Shown here: one piece after another, positions 1 to 12,800 of the stretch | Position numbering within the stretch: position 1 is the stretch's first letter | Layout: every line of letters starts with the position of its first letter | Assembly (NCBI GenBank): GCA_019096195.1 | Contig: JAGTXK010000073.1 | Span: forward strand, 372,001-436,000 | Direction: 5' to 3' | DNA length: 64,000 nucleotides | DNA from: Boletus sp. NGJ | Lineage: Eukaryota > Basidiomycota > Agaricomycetes > Boletales > Boletaceae | The notes under the pieces: generated by a model | What the model saw: the letters and a program-made list of their open reading frames with translations, nothing else | Databases searched by the model: none | Told to the model about the DNA's origin: nothing | Translations under genes and position numbers: made by a program

Positions 1-393
1 TCCAGTCTCCTTACTGACCGCTTCAATATGCGAGGTGGCAGGCGAGGGTATCTCAATCGCTGATTTATAGTAGCGCAAAAATTCGCCTCGACCTTCAGCG
101 CTGCGGTCCCCCACGACGCAGCCAAACGTAGACATTTTGGGGTATCCTCCGATGCTGCAAGGAGCCATGGTGGATCCATCAGCAGTCCGTTCAAGCGACA
201 AGGTGACTCACAACGCCTCGGGAAAGACCACTAGCTGGGTATCATCTCGGTGATTTGCGAGCTTCGTGAGGTTTTCAAACTTTTGGAGGGTATCCGATAG
301 GTTGTACGACGCAGTACATGTTTGCACAACGGATGCACGAATCGAGTTTGGCATTGCAGCTCGTTGGTGTTTTGGTTCGTCGTGACTAGTCAA
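1..393 (-). CDS. Nitrilase / cyanide hydratase family, 5' part (runs off left edge)
   Basis: N-terminal part of a carbon-nitrogen hydrolase of the nitrilase branch, which hydrolyses nitriles to acids or amides. Exon 1 (393 to 212) carries RASVVQTCTASYNLSDT and LVVFPEA. A GT-AG intron (211-155) follows, and exon 2 opens with FIGGYPK. Splicing gives FPEAFIGGYPK, the family motif holding the catalytic Glu. The following stretch, GCVVGDRSAEGRGEFLRYY, is also typical of fungal nitrilases. The Lys and Cys of the triad lie beyond the window. The start could be the Met at 393 or the Met 13 codons later. The gene ends only 57 nt from the stop of the upstream same-strand mS35 gene. Confidence 0.88.
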
Positions 394-450
394 GTAGGCA
401 ACGTAGACGTTTCATCACACGATAAGCAGACTCGTGATTCAAATATTCAA

Positions 451-1353
451 TCACACGGGGGTAAAAGTAATACCAGTTCCCTCTACTGGTGAGTGTGGTG
501 CAAGCTGGGGAAGCCATTCCTTCGGGAAATCCTTCAGACTAGGTCGAGTCGTCTGCCCTCGAGCGTGATCCCCCCTCTTGGCTTTCTTGACCTTCGCTTC
601 AATATGCCTGGTATCCAACGGAAGGTCTTGGTAACGGGTCGACTTTTCGTCCTGCAATAACATGTTGCTATGTCTTCAACAGTGTACTGGAATAGAAACG
701 CACATTCGCCGCGGAAATAAGTTCATCGATGGTGTCACTGATCCACTTTAGGTTCATTGCCGGCTGAGGAAAGTCCTCACACGCAATCTTGATGTACCCA
801 TGCTTGCCGTGCTCACTGTCTAGCGGAATACCCGCGTTTTTGGGGGGATCGAGGGTCCACCGAGCGCCAGCAAGGAGTTTGATCCTGTGAATGGCCAGGT
901 CACCCCGCAAGGGCAACTGAGTGACTGGAACAACGACAGTTCGCTTCGCAGTGAGCGGGTGCTCTTCCCCGGCATAGTCCACAGATCGAATGACTAGGGG
1001 TGTTTCCGCAGCAGGTGGTACAAAAGGTTTGCGGAAGGCTGTAAAGCACTCGACACATCTTCGAGACACATAAACCTGTGCCACTCACCGACGAACTTGG
1101 GCATTTCGTTCTCGATGAGACGCATATAATACGCAAGCTGCCGTTGCTGATGCAAGGCGATGTGAGCGCCAGACGGTATATCGTTTTCCGAGAACTCTGG
1201 GAAATCTTCCTCAATATCGAACTCCACCAAATCGCGTGGCAATGGCATCCTCTTTGCTACGTCTCGCCGTGCAAAGACATGAGGTGCGCAGTGAAATTGC
1301 CTGGCTACCTGCAACGAGAAGGCATGTCGAGGACATCGCAATGGAAGCTGCAT
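451..1353 (-). CDS. RSM24: Mitochondrial small ribosomal subunit protein mS35 (Rsm24/MRPS35)
   Basis: Predicted protein of the mitoribosomal small subunit. Three exons (1353-1089, 1038-704, 651-451) give 266 residues with consistent phases and GT-AG introns. The N-terminus is basic with an RQFHC stretch, as expected for a mitochondrial presequence. Conserved family segments are KFVAFRKPFVPP across the first junction, VDYAGEEHPLTAKRTVV, and HRIKLLAGARW followed by HGYIKIACEDFPQPAMN. The start is the first Met before the presequence. Its 5' end faces CZIB head to head across about 107 bp, so the two probably share a promoter. Identification rests on remembered family motifs and is fairly secure. 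Confidence 0.9.
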
Positions 1354-1460
1354 TTTTGCTGAGTGGCAGGAGTCTTAAACTTACAAAAAATAATGTCAAC
1401 TCCAGAGGCTCTTGCCAAACAAGCATAAACTCGTCCAAGCCTCGTTCACCTGCTATCGAC

Positions 1461-2217
1461 ATGGTGGTGGGTACCAACAGAAATCGATAGACTCTGCATA
1501 ATTGTTTCTTTGTCAGCGATTAAACCTGGAGATCAAAGCTGACCTGGAGAATGTCACTGATTTGACACCTGCCGCGGACGACTTTGAGTACTTTTTCCAG
1601 GTAATTTACATGTTGGCATAACTGCCTTGGATGTAGGCTGGAATTTCGTTTTCTAATCGCACAGGTGACATGTACATCCTGCCGTGAAGTACACCCAAAG
1701 CTCGTATCTCTCAATCGCACTGTGAATCAATCAGATCTTCCTTTGGCTTCCCCACTAACCCTAGTACCTTCAGGAGGAGCGCGAGGTCAGCGGCAGTAGG
1801 CATGGAACCGCGCACTTGATATGGCGTTGCTCAAATTGCAAGCATGAAAATTCTGCCAAGTTCGACACGTCAACACCTATCTGTCCATACACAGCAGATC
1901 ATTCTGGGACGTTTTCCCGCATTCTAGTCGTGGAATGTCGAGGTCTCGAGTTTATCGACTTTGACCCGGTACGTGCTTCAGGGTGCGTTGGCGTGGTAAC
2001 GCGCTAACAACGACGCAGAGGGGGGAATGGACGTGCAAAGGCACTGATTCTAAGACGATCTTCGACTTCGAATTCCAGGAGGATGAATGGTTCGATTATG
2101 ATGGAAAAGGTGTGTAAGTGAAATATCGACGTGTGGCTTTGTCTCGACGCATCTTTGCCTTAGCGGGCTTTACCTGTCCAAATCACCTCTCTAGAAAGTC
2201 GATTCACTCGGGCTTGA
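1461..2217 (+). CDS. CZIB: CXXC zinc-binding protein, UPF0587/DUF866 family (CZIB homologue)
   Basis: Small zinc-binding protein conserved across eukaryotes; its cellular role is poorly known. Six exons (1461-1466, 1517-1600, 1665-1721, 1774-1968, 2019-2111, 2164-2217) join in frame to 162 residues, close to the roughly 160 of the human protein. The first coding exon is only six bases (Met-Val). Two CXXC pairs, VTCTSC and WRCSNC, form the zinc site. The segments ADLENVTDL, VECRGLEFIDF and EDEWFDYD, and the end LESRFTRA, match the family. The last exon is easy to miss because the frame also stops at 2117, but without it the conserved C-terminus is lost. Convergent with BCK1. Confidence 0.9.
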
Positions 2218-2535
2218 TAAACTGTATATCGGACTCAACGTCCAGGAGAGATGTTGAGTATTTGTTGAGACTGGAGCTTGATCTGACCATACAGCTCATC
2301 AGTTCGACTACCCGATCCATGCCCATTGGCAGAGCACGTTCTGTTGGGAGGCAATCGGTTCAGTTAACGTACCAGCGCTACTACCGTGGAGCACACATTA
2401 CAAAACAATATAAAAGCACAAATGGAACCAATGAGCTAACTATGGAACGTTGAAAGCTTGGATGCGACAAAATGCGACAAGTAGATGAAAGAGATAGAAA
2501 TGGAGTGACTGGTGTCCTTGTATACTGTTTACTGC

Positions 2536-5500
2536 TTACTTGAAGTCATTGAAAACCCAACCTTCAGGCAGGTTTAAATAAGGATGTCGAATGAGTTCTG
2601 CAGCATTCGCGCGAGCATCGGGATGCCTACAAAAAGTATGAATCTGTTCAATAGGTATCGGGGATGGTGATGCTTACACTGCAAAACATCTGTCCTTAAA
2701 ATCCACGGCAAGGTCGGACAGGATCACATCAGAAGGGATAGGAGGCGATTTCCCTTCATGAGAGACCTATATGTTGCTTGAACAACGACGCATAAACACG
2801 AGCGACAACAATACCTTGAACATCACCGTGAAGAAGTCCTCGTCCGGCCAGGGCCGTCTGCCTGCCCACATCTCCAATACAACACATCCCACACTCCATA
2901 TGTCAACTTTGGAATTGTACCCCTTTCCTTTCTGACTTCCGATAACTTCGGGGGCCATCCAAAACACAGTACCTTGCATCGCGGTATACGCCGCCTGGTC
3001 GTCGTCGGCACGCTTCGAAATCCCGAAGTCAGAGATCTTGCAAATGCCAGTCTTCTCAACGAGGATATTGTCAGCTTTAAGATCCTGAGGAAGGAGTTAG
3101 GGTGATGCCATTGATTATGAGGAGTTCGGTACCCTATGGATGATGTTCTTGGAGTGTAGATATGCCAAACCCTCAAGAATCTGGGCCGTAAAAGACTTTG
3201 TAACCTCCTCATCAAACTTGCCATGGTCTCGCAGGCAACTCCCAATGGAGCCGCCAGGAACATATTCCAAAAATCTACGACATCTGTAATTGTTTGCAAG
3301 ACATAAAACTGGCCACTTACATGCTAAGGAAATTCGGAGTCTCTTCGAACCCGAGATAAGCAACAATGTGAGGATGGTCCAAATCTTTCAGTGTCTCGCT
3401 TTCCATCTTCAACGCTTGCACAAAACTGGCCTGGCGACTGTCATTCTTGTCGCTGGCAGTTGTAGGTATCTCAACTTGCTTGACAGCGATCATCTCTCCA
3501 GTAGTGGCATTTAAAGCGAGGTAGACACGTCCATAGGTTCCCTTTCCTATGAGTTCGCCACGAACCCATTTGAAAATCGCTGCAAAAAGAGACTCAGAAC
3601 AATCATCTGCTAGTTCGTCGATTACCTACGTCTGGGGCCGCCCGATGAAGCATCAACCGTAGATTTGCTGATTGTTGGTTTCTTCTGTGAAGTAGTGACC
3701 TCCTCTACGTGTCCACCCCACAATTTTGTGCTTCTGCGGAGCAAATTACCATACGATGACTCGGCTCTGGATGTACGATCAAGTCGCTTTTTATGTTCTT
3801 CGGCAACGATACGAATCGATTTCTTGCCCCTGACATTATTGATCCTTTCCCGATCGTTGGAAGTGATCCCGTGAGATGGGTCAACGGCTGTGGGTGACGT
3901 TCCCCCGGAGTTGGCTTCAATAACGGGTTTGTCAAGGTCGTGTTCGGGGAAGAATTCCTCAAGGCGATCATATACATCTTCGGGAGGTGGACGATGAGCC
4001 CAAGTATACTCTTCGAATGTACTTTTGTGTCCACCTCGAGGTGTACGAGGTGTGCGAGGTCGAGCATCACGCATTCGAGGTTGCGGCTGTGGTTGAGGAA
4101 CGTAATCAGGAACCGTGAAATTAGACGGTACACCGCGCAGGTTGTTATTTGTGTTATGCGTGATAACTTCCAAGGCGGGACGTGGACTTGACTTCGGACT
4201 AGTATTGGTCCCAAGCTTATCCTCGCGAACCATTTGACTGAGTGGCCTGCGAGACCACAAGTCTTTTGTTGCGGTTGCATAATCGTCTGCGGAGCTGTCA
4301 CTGCCAACCGGAGGGTCCGGCTGTTGCGACAACTTCTGCGAAGCTACACGTGCCTTGAAGTCCCAAATGACTTTATCCGCATCGCCAGGACGCACAGTCG
4401 ATTCGGATATTGTGTCCTGTCCGCTAGACGAGGAGTTTTGCCGCGAATCCATGACTGTGCCGGATGATGTATATGCGAAGGTGCTAGCGCTAGCTGACGT
4501 GCTGGGTCTGGAGGTGGCAGCGCTCACAGGGCTCCGTGGAGGAGTTTCAGGTGTAAGAGGGGGTCGCACAGAAGAAGAAGTGTATGGTCCCGCACGCAAT
4601 GACAATGGTAACGGAGGATTTCCACTGAATCCATCTTCCCTGAATGGCATGTCTCCAAACTTTGAGACAGAATTACTAGTAGAATGACTTTGGTGATGAA
4701 GAGAGGGCAGGGGTCGTTGTGCGTCCCTGTCGCGCAGTGCATCATGGCCTGAAACGTCATTGGAACTTGGAAAACGTTGTTGAGCAGGAGAGGCCGAATG
4801 TGGCCGAGGATAGGGCTCTTGACTGGGTGACAAGTAGGTTGCAGGACTCGCCGAAGTGGGAGGGGACGACTGCGGTTGGGGCAAAGATCGGTTTGGTGCA
4901 TTTGCCTCGTTTGCATTATCAACCATAGACCCTTGAGTAGGGGGAAGGGGACGGTGGAGGCGTGGAGTAGGACCTGAAGGAGGGTCGGGTGGTCTGATGA
5001 ATGCAGTCGTAGAATTTGACGATACATGAAGCTGTAGGCGACTAGGAGTGGACCGAAGTGGGGGTGGCGGCGGCACGTTCTGGAGCATCTCTGTGCTTCT
5101 TGTATTTCTTAGAGGTCTGCTAGGGCTTGAACCAGAGACAGAGTCCGGCGGCTTCCAAGTAATATAAGAACCAGTTGGAGCGACCTTTCCTCCAGTTTTA
5201 GGGGAGGGTTGGACCGGACGAGCAGTAAGTGAAGCATCAGTACGGAGCACCCCTCTTCTCCGTGAACTTGACCGTGAGCTTGCTTTTCGTGCGATAGTGG
5301 TTTCCTGCTTTCGAATGATCAACTCATCGGAGGCGGATGCACCAACACCTCCGGAACGAGGTGTTTTCGCCTTATCAACTAACGAACTGGGCAGGGTACG
5401 AAAAGACTCAGCATCTGCCGGTTCAGTCCCTCGTTCGCTATCTCGTGGAACCTTGTCTCTCTCTTCTGCATTGGAACCTCTACGAAACTGTCGACGAGGT

Positions 5501-7003
5501 AGGATCAGGGTGTCTTTCAATGCAGGAGTGGAGTGAGAAGGCTGTATGATTGTTCCCGTGCTCAGATCAGGTTGGCGTCGTCGGTCCGCAGGTGATGAAT
5601 GCGGCATTCTCGCAGACACTGGGGAAGGAGGCTGCCGAATATAATACTGCAAATTTTGAGTGGACGGCGATGGAAAAGCACCAGGTAGGTTGGGTAGGTA
5701 TTGACGAGGACGTAATGTGCTCCGGTTGTCTGCATCGTCAAAGTCATCAGACACCGCGGATGGCTCATAACCAGTAGGATCCTCGGATGATATGCTCTCC
5801 TGACGGGATGGTTGCGAGGCCTTTGAGCGAGGAACCAAAGGACCAAAGATTGATGGTGGAGGAGGAATGGACCTGACCGGGGAAGTAGGCAAGGGAGGTT
5901 CGTGAACTCGTGCGTGAGGATGGCATACAAGGAACTTGAGGTTGCCTTCGCCGTCTCCTTGCTCCCGGATCAACCGGAGTAAACTATCGTTGGCTAACGC
6001 TTCGCCAACCGCTGCGCGGTTGACTTGGGTACGATAAATTGCCAACCCGGGAGATTGATCCTCATCCGGGATTTTGAGCTGGAGAGATCGAGTCAATTAA
6101 CTGTCATGAACAAAGGAGGGAGTATAACCTCTGTAAAGATCCGCTCCCAAACAAAGGCTGCGCTATTTGCAGGTGTGACGTCAACTGCTGTGAAAGCGTG
6201 GCAGTCGTAAGTAACCATGATGACTCTCTCTGGGGAAGGCAAATTGCAAGAGGGAGTTGGAGACTGTATGAGACTGTGAGTAAGGGGTACAAAACACAAA
6301 GAAGAAATGGTGATCCTGACATGAAGTGAACTTTCGGACTCCTTGGGACGATGTGAAGATCCTCTCCGGGGCTTCCACCATTTGTCAGCCACCTTCTGAA
6401 TGCGAGTAGGTTGTGGCAAGTCAGAACGTTCATTCACGGCCGAGGCGTCATCGTGGGTGAATAGGGTAGTTGCAATGTCAGGAGGGGCTACCTGACCTGG
6501 TGTGCTTGGAGGAGGGGTCGACTCTACGGCGTTAGAGCTTTGGCTGGAAGGCGAAGAGAGTGTGGGGTTTGAATGGGAAGAAGCGATGTGGTGAGAAAGA
6601 TCGGTGGTTACTGTCGGATTGGCAGGCTTGTTGATGGCGCGATATGGAGATGGTGGAAGCATCGATGAAGAGGACTGGTGCAAGGACGAGTGGGAGGACT
6701 GAGGGAGGTGGTGATATTGTCCGCGACGATCATCGTCGCTGCTGCTTGAATCACCAGGGTCAGGATTTGCGAGAACAAGTACCCGACGGCCTCTGTGGGT
6801 ACTCGACTTGGTGTCCTCAGACATGGTATGGGACGGCATCCACGCGTTGCCAACGTTGTCTGATCGACAGGGAGGGTACTTGTGGAAGGTAATTTGTAGC
6901 AAGGGAGGAGGAAAGGAAAAGTGGGAGGGAGAAGAGCGGGAGAAAGGAGGGGAAGAAATACCTGGCGAAATAGTGCTGGATGTATGCGCGACCACTCGGC
7001 CAA
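2536..7003 (-). CDS. BCK1: MAPKKK of the cell-wall-integrity pathway, Bck1-like
   Basis: Serine/threonine kinase acting below protein kinase C on a MAPKK. The C-terminus is a full kinase domain: glycine loop [11 protein letters not shown], lysine in [39 protein letters not shown] and KVDIWSVGC, ending [11 protein letters not shown]. The N-terminal part is long and rich in Ser and Pro. An upstream ubiquitin-like segment, [15 protein letters not shown] followed by AAFVWERIF, is spliced from exon 6229-6129 to [13 protein letters not shown] at 6078. One exon of about 2.45 kb encodes the disordered linker. The total is about 1,300 residues. The start is uncertain: ATG 7003 joins in phase across a predicted 83-nt intron (6961-6879) to [13 protein letters not shown]. 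Another ATG at 7047 does not join in phase, and an in-frame ATG lies near 6825. Confidence 0.88.
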
Positions 7004-7176
7004 GTGATGGGCCCGTTGGAAGGTGCAGCGGGCGGCGTGGCTGACATAATCGACAGGGCAATGTCACTTCCACAAATGGTATGTCATCGCTCCCACAGTT
7101 GCACGTGACGAAGACAAGCGAGAGAAGATACCGTACGGTAAGTAAAGTACAATAACATTATGCCGTGTGCTCTCCA

Positions 7177-8384
7177 TTATTCGTGCATTCCGCTCGCTTC
7201 AACTGCATTTCCACCAGACGATATCCCCTCGTGCACCTCCACCTGTCGAGGAACCTCAGCGTGTCTCTCATGCCACTTGGAGCCCACATCCTGTTACCTT
7301 TGGAAACTCTGCGCGCTCACTCAACATACTCTCTCCCCAACAGAGAAGCTTCAGAAGTTGCACAAGCTTCACTTCCTTCCCTTGGCTGAAACTATCCAGA
7401 ATGGCAGCATTCACTTCTCCCGCCGTCTTCATCCGTTGCGCAGGAGACAATAGGTCCGTAATTGCAGATGGTGCCAACGATGACGAATCAAATGCTAGTA
7501 GTGCCATCGTTCGTTCCAGCTCCGCGAGGAACTCCGGACTCTCCTCTCCCCGTGGCGCTAGTTCGTCTTGAGCAAACTGCAACGCCTCCACGATGCGACC
7601 GTGGCGTATGTATTCAATGAGCTTTTGCTGCTGGAGGTGAAAATACAGGGAGGGATTCGTATCCAGTATCTAAAGAAATCATAAATTGATTCAGTAAACT
7701 TCATCGATCAACGCATTTTCAACAAGAAACGTAGATCATATTGAAGACTGAAGTTTTTATGTCGAATTTCATCACCGACTTTCATCAAGTCTGAGAGTGG
7801 TGCATGAAATGTTTTAATCCTTTCCCATCCCGGATAGGCTCTTTGAAATGACGGACGAGGAACTTACCTCGGGGTTCAAATCGTTTACACGAGTGATTGC
7901 TTCCTCGACGTCGCCACGTTGTAATGCTTCACGGATTACCATCCTGCTCTCTATAGAGTCAAAGTCCACAGGAGGAGTTATGCCTGCCTCGTCACTGAAC
8001 TCTTGAGCCGCAGACTTGTATCCCTCTATCACGAGATAATCCATTATGAGCTGATTCAGGTCACTGGAATGAAGGTCGCGTCAGTCTCCAATAAGCGGAC
8101 TAACAGTAAACTGTGAATCAGATAATACATGCAAATTTTTGAAACTCATCTCGGAATTCAGAGAGATTCCCAATTATGTTCTCATCGTGCCAAGAATCAT
8201 ATATGAGGGAGCACTCACTGTTTCGTAACCTGGACCTCGTGAAGACGGCGTTCCCACTCATCCTTGCGTATCGAAGTCTTCGGAGGCTACAAAGAATGCA
8301 TAAGCACCCTATCTTCACCGAATATGATGGAAAATACGAACCATAAGTGTGACCAGCGTCAATGTGCACGAAATTTAAGTCCAT
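7177..8384 (-). CDS. GID8: GID8-like LisH-CTLH subunit of the GID/CTLH ubiquitin ligase
   Basis: Scaffold-type subunit of the GID (CTLH) E3 complex, which degrades gluconeogenic enzymes in yeast. The LisH helix is [19 protein letters not shown]. The CTLH follows: [16 protein letters not shown] and [10 protein letters not shown], then across an intron of about 190 nt [19 protein letters not shown]. The CRA region contains [12 protein letters not shown] and MALLAFD. The first exon is short and its junction is uncertain: ATG 8384 is followed by an intron before [19 protein letters not shown]. The C-terminus is also inferred: FPK splices across an intron to a short exon ending at 7177. The core identity is secure; both ends are provisional. 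Confidence 0.87.
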
Positions 8385-8787
8385 CTTGGATTTAGGGCAG
8401 GGTTTACTGCCATGACAGTTACCCGTTTTGGAACATTACAAACAGACTTGACTAGTATCGAGATAAAATTCTAGTGTACATGTTTCACGCTAGTCATCTA
8501 GTGAGAATTACCAGGTAGACCCAAGGGCCGGTTCCTTCTGACAGCAAACCCCGAGATTCAATGCGGGATCCTTGGGCGCCCCGAAGTCGAGCGCAGTGTA
8601 GCATCTTCCATTCACCTAACGAGATGGACTTCAAGGAGGTCATGCACAAAGCTATTCACTTCCACGCGCGTTGGCGTTACACCTTCGAGACGATCCCACC
8701 AGATCGAATCATGTCGAAGAAGGTATCCTTGTCCGCTGCACCTAGTGTGAATATTGATAGTCAGACGACAAGCTTGGCCAGAAATAT
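8385..8787. other. Intergenic stretch with one doubtful short ORF
   Basis: About 400 bp between the GID8 start and the RRP15 stop. A plus-strand open frame begins at 8561 and reads MDFKEVMHKAIHFHARWRY before a possible GT donor after MSKK near 8720. It then runs into the antisense of RRP15. I recognise no family in it. It could be the first exon of a small gene or chance. The rest is presumably the GID8 promoter and RRP15 3' UTR. Confidence 0.3.
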
Positions 8788-9450
8788 TTACGCACTCTGT
8801 TTCCCCCCCCTGGCAGGAATGTTAGTTTTATGATTGTTCTTCTTTCCTTTATCTTTTCTGCTGAGTGATGGCGTGGGTAACGATGGCTTTCCAGTACCAC
8901 GGGAGACCTTGGCTTCTTCCTCTGCCGCTGCCGCTGCCAGCTGTGACTGTTGAATGGCATTGAAGAGTTGGACCACTACACGCATGGAAGATGAGTAGAC
9001 GCTTTGTCCAATGACACCCAGCATACCACCTCTTTGCGCGACTTTTCGCAAAGATCGCTCGCTTTCACCGCCCCAACCTCCAATCACATCTCTGGTTCTA
9101 CCCCTCTCCTCCCTTTCTCTGCGTTCTATCTGAATCACTTTCCTTGCTTCTACTTCTAGTTTGACATCGTTCTTTTGGTGCGACACAGAGGGTTTGAGGG
9201 AAAGGGGAAGGCCAGAAGGTGCATCCGTGTTGAGGAGGGATTGTAACGTCGCACCAAATTGTAAAGGCTCCGTAGCGCGCCTCTTGCGTTTCAAAGTTTT
9301 CTTTGACTTCATTCGTTGTCCATCGATCTCTGAATCGTCATCTGTGTTTCGCGAGCTCTCAGAAGAACCTGAGAGTTGGAGGTCGTCACTTGAAGTGACA
9401 AATCTGTCTTCTCTACCTTCTGCCAGCTTTACGCGTTTGTTCGTAGACAT
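8788..9450 (-). CDS. RRP15: Ribosomal RNA-processing protein Rrp15
   Basis: Nucleolar factor needed for 60S subunit maturation. The protein starts MSTNKRVKLAEGRED, has an acidic Ser-rich stretch, a basic KKTLKRKRRA patch (likely nucleolar targeting) and the family core PLQFGATLQSLLN. The C-terminal segment is SLRKVAQR joined to VVQLFNAIQQSQ. That join needs removal of a 54-nt GT-AG intron (9029-8976) which is a multiple of three and has no stop, so unspliced RNA stays open. The Met at 9450 fits the family start better than an in-frame Met at 9543. An alanine run and a basic tail follow the core. Confidence 0.85.
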   Translation of the reverse strand: MSTNKRVKLAEGREDRFVTSSDDLQLSGSSESSRNTDDDSEIDGQRMKSKKTLKRKRRATEPLQFGATLQSLLNTDAPSGLPLSLKPSVSHQKNDVKLEVEARKVIQIERREREERGRTRDVIGGWGGESERSLRKVAQRGGMLGVIGQSVYSSSMRVVVQLFNAIQQSQLAAAAAEEEAKVSRGTGKPSLPTPSLSRKDKGKKNNHKTNIPARGGKQSA

Positions 9451-9813
9451 ACTGTCCTGAATGAAGTAGGAAGTGCGCTGATTGAGAGGAACGAGGTTGC
9501 GCGACGCTCTGACGTGATCAGCGCTGTGAAGTATGTGAAACAACCTCTCACATATCTCCGCAAAGTACTTTAAATTTATTAGTACCTGCCAAGCGACAGC
9601 AAGCTCAACAATTTGGGTAGCCTTTGTTACTTACGGTTTCAAAACCTCTTTCAACCCATCGGGCCGTCTGGGTAAGCCGGTTCGGGGTAAAGTGTACACT
9701 TCTTACCGTCTGAACCGAAATCTTAGGACGGTGGACTTACTAACGAGACTGACCTCAGTCCCTCATCGACTTAGCCCGGCTGGTTGTCTCATCCTCAAGC
9801 CGTCCCACCCAGA

Positions 9814-12800
9814 ATGGCGTTGGCAATGGACTCGGCCAGTGCAGCGCTGGGCGCCATGGACTTAACACCGGAACCAGACCTCCACCCGTTGTACCCTAGT
9901 CCAGGTCAAATCGCACACTTGTTGTCCGCACACTCTGGTCTCGACCCTTCACAGAAAGCCATCCTGGTCTGCCATTGCCTGTCACGCGCCTGTCTGTTCG
10001 GCGATCTCGCCCTCCTACAGTATATCCTTACCGATCGCCAAGCTCAGCCGTATGTAGACCTCAGCACACGCGACGAGGATGGACTCGGGTTGATCAGCCT
10101 AGCCATACAAGGATTCGGATCAGATTCAGATAGAGAGGTCGAACGTGAAGAATGTGTCCGCCTTCTCATCGCCCAAGGTGCCGATGTCTCGAATGCTGAC
10201 AACGGTGAGTGACGTTCACTTGCGCAATTTATACAATCACTGAAGTCTTTGTTAGCTGGATGGAGCCCTCTCCATCATGCCGCTATACTAGCACCACCAA
10301 GCCTGATATCGTACTTAATGACCCACGGTTGTTCACCCTTCTCTGTAACAAGAAGACAGTTGACACCACTCGACATCGTCACTGCCCACACGCTTCTTCC
10401 CGGTCGTGAGGACATCGCTTTGTTACTGGAGGAGTCCATGAGGGGTGAAGGTTGGACCGGCGGTAGAATGGAGCAGAGACGACGGGCCCTCGATGAACAA
10501 CTGAAACGCAGGGATCGTCAGAAGGACCTTTATAATGGTGTTTCAAAGATCTTGGACGTACCTACTCAATGGTGGGAAGAACGTGATGTTGAAACCTTGT
10601 CAACAATTTCTGACTCAGAAGACGACGATTTTGACGACGACTCCTATGTAGGTAACGTCTTCTACCCAGATCCTTTGTTAATGCATACATGCAGACTCCT
10701 CCTTTGGATTTCACCTCCATGCTTGCCTGGTCTCCTCAGGACCTGGACAATATTTTCCATGCGGTCATCACTAATGCTCAGGTATCTGCCCGGAATGCAC
10801 AGCCTGCTAATGCTCTCTATCTCATGGCACGCTTTGCATGCTTAACCTGTGATGCGACGTGGTTAGAAGACTTGATACTGGGTGCGACAGACGTCATTGA
10901 AGAAAGATTCTTCGTAAGTTACTTTCTTAACCTAGCGTTCCACCTGCTCGACGTACATCCAGAACCGTTCGGAAGACGTGACTTGTCTAATCTTTTGGTT
11001 ATATAATGTGACTGTTTGGCTTCATCTAATGCAATGCGACAACTCTATCAATGACGCCTGCGAGATGCTAGGGTCATTCGAGCTCCTAGAGCAAGTCATT
11101 AACTCTGTTTTTGGTAAGTGATCACTTGAAAGCATCATTTCCGTTTGCTGAACCCCCCAGTCTTTATCATCCGCTTCGCAGAGCGCAAAATAGACCAGTT
11201 ACTAGATGCAGCGTTGTTAGAGAATGCCGCACCTTCAGCCGAACTCGACAGTGTTCAATTCGAATCCGAATGGTCATTCTTGAAGTCATTCAGCGCCAAG
11301 AAGAAGACTAGCGTCACCCATGCCTCCAGCACCCCCCAGCGCAATGGCACACCATCCTCACCCCCTTTCTCACCGTCTCGTCCACCGTCCCCTTCGATTA
11401 ATCTGAACTCCGTTTCCCAAACCACTCCGAAGGCTCTCTCGTCTTTCCGACAGACGCTGTCTCGCGCTCGGGCACCAACTAACGCAATTTTCGTTAACGC
11501 CTCCCCGTCGAAGGGCTTACGAGAGCTCGTGTCGTTCCTCACTGCTCTTCATACCCTGTTGACCTTGTCGGATATCAACCCTGTATTGATTATACAGTTT
11601 TGGTCCCAGGTCATGTATTGGACTTCCAGTGAGTCGGCTGATTTCAGCCATGCATTTCAGCTCATATGAGATAGGTGAAATTTTCAACCGTGTGTTGACC
11701 AGAAAAAAATATCTATGCCGGTATGACTTTCGACATCATGCGCGGACACGTCCTGATGGCAGCAGGTCTCGAGCGATTCAAGTTGGCTTGAACCTGTCTG
11801 TGCTTGAAGAATGGATAGATGATATGGGCCTTCCACGGGGGACAGCGTCACATTTATCTCCCGTTAGAGATCTCCTGATGTGGCTTCAGGTAGTACCTTA
11901 ACTATGCACTGCTCTGGTTGCTGATAGTCCCATCGTATTGCAGCGTTTGTCGTCGATCAGGGACTTCTCTGATCTGATCGCCACTATCCAGGCCATGAAG
12001 AATATCAATCCACTCCAGGTAGTCCTGGTTTTCTTGTTTGTTGAACTGATGCTAATCGGTAATGGATGCATCCTAGATGCGACGCGCTGTGCGCGACTAC
12101 AAATATGAAGTTAACGAGAGCCGTATGACCGAGGAGTGTATACAATACTTGACACAACTGCAAAAGGACTGGGAGCGCCACAGAGTCAAAATGGGCGTTC
12201 AGGCATTACGAAAGGAGGTAAGATAAAACGACTGTTTCAGCGCCTGCTGATGTTGAGCCTGCTGTCAGATCAATGAACGGGAGCGAGAACGGGAGCGAGA
12301 TATCGACGAGAACTCCGTTACTGACCAATCTGCAAGTACGAAAACCCCAAGCATATCTACAACGGATACCTCCGCAATGCAGCACAATGTCGACCTCCTG
12401 TTTGATAGAACCTTCGATCAGTCATCGTGGGAGTCTGCTAAAGCACCGCAGGTGCTTGGAGAGCTCCTGGATTCACGTTATATGCTACCGTTATTCCTCC
12501 CATCCGATCCTCGCGTGCTATCTGCTGCGCCAGTCAAACAACATATTATAGATTTTACCAGACGTACATCAATTCACCAACCTGAACCACGAATCCCGAG
12601 CCGTACCGGTATAGTTGGGTCGATGGGGTGGAAGTGTCGGAGTCATCGCGTTCGTGAAGTCAGCGTTGGTACTTTGCGGTGGCTCGACAGCTTCAAGCCA
12701 TCGATGTGGGCGAAGCCAATATACACGGAATTCACATATCCAGGAAACGGTTCTCCCCCTCTTTCGCCCATCAGTGATACTGAGGACCTACAAATCAAAG

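Noticed and set aside
6093-7073. A 326-codon minus-strand open frame beginning MEVTLPCRLCQPRRP
   Set aside because: It reads through two BCK1 introns and part of the 5' region; the conserved residues require splicing, so the frame as a whole is not a gene.
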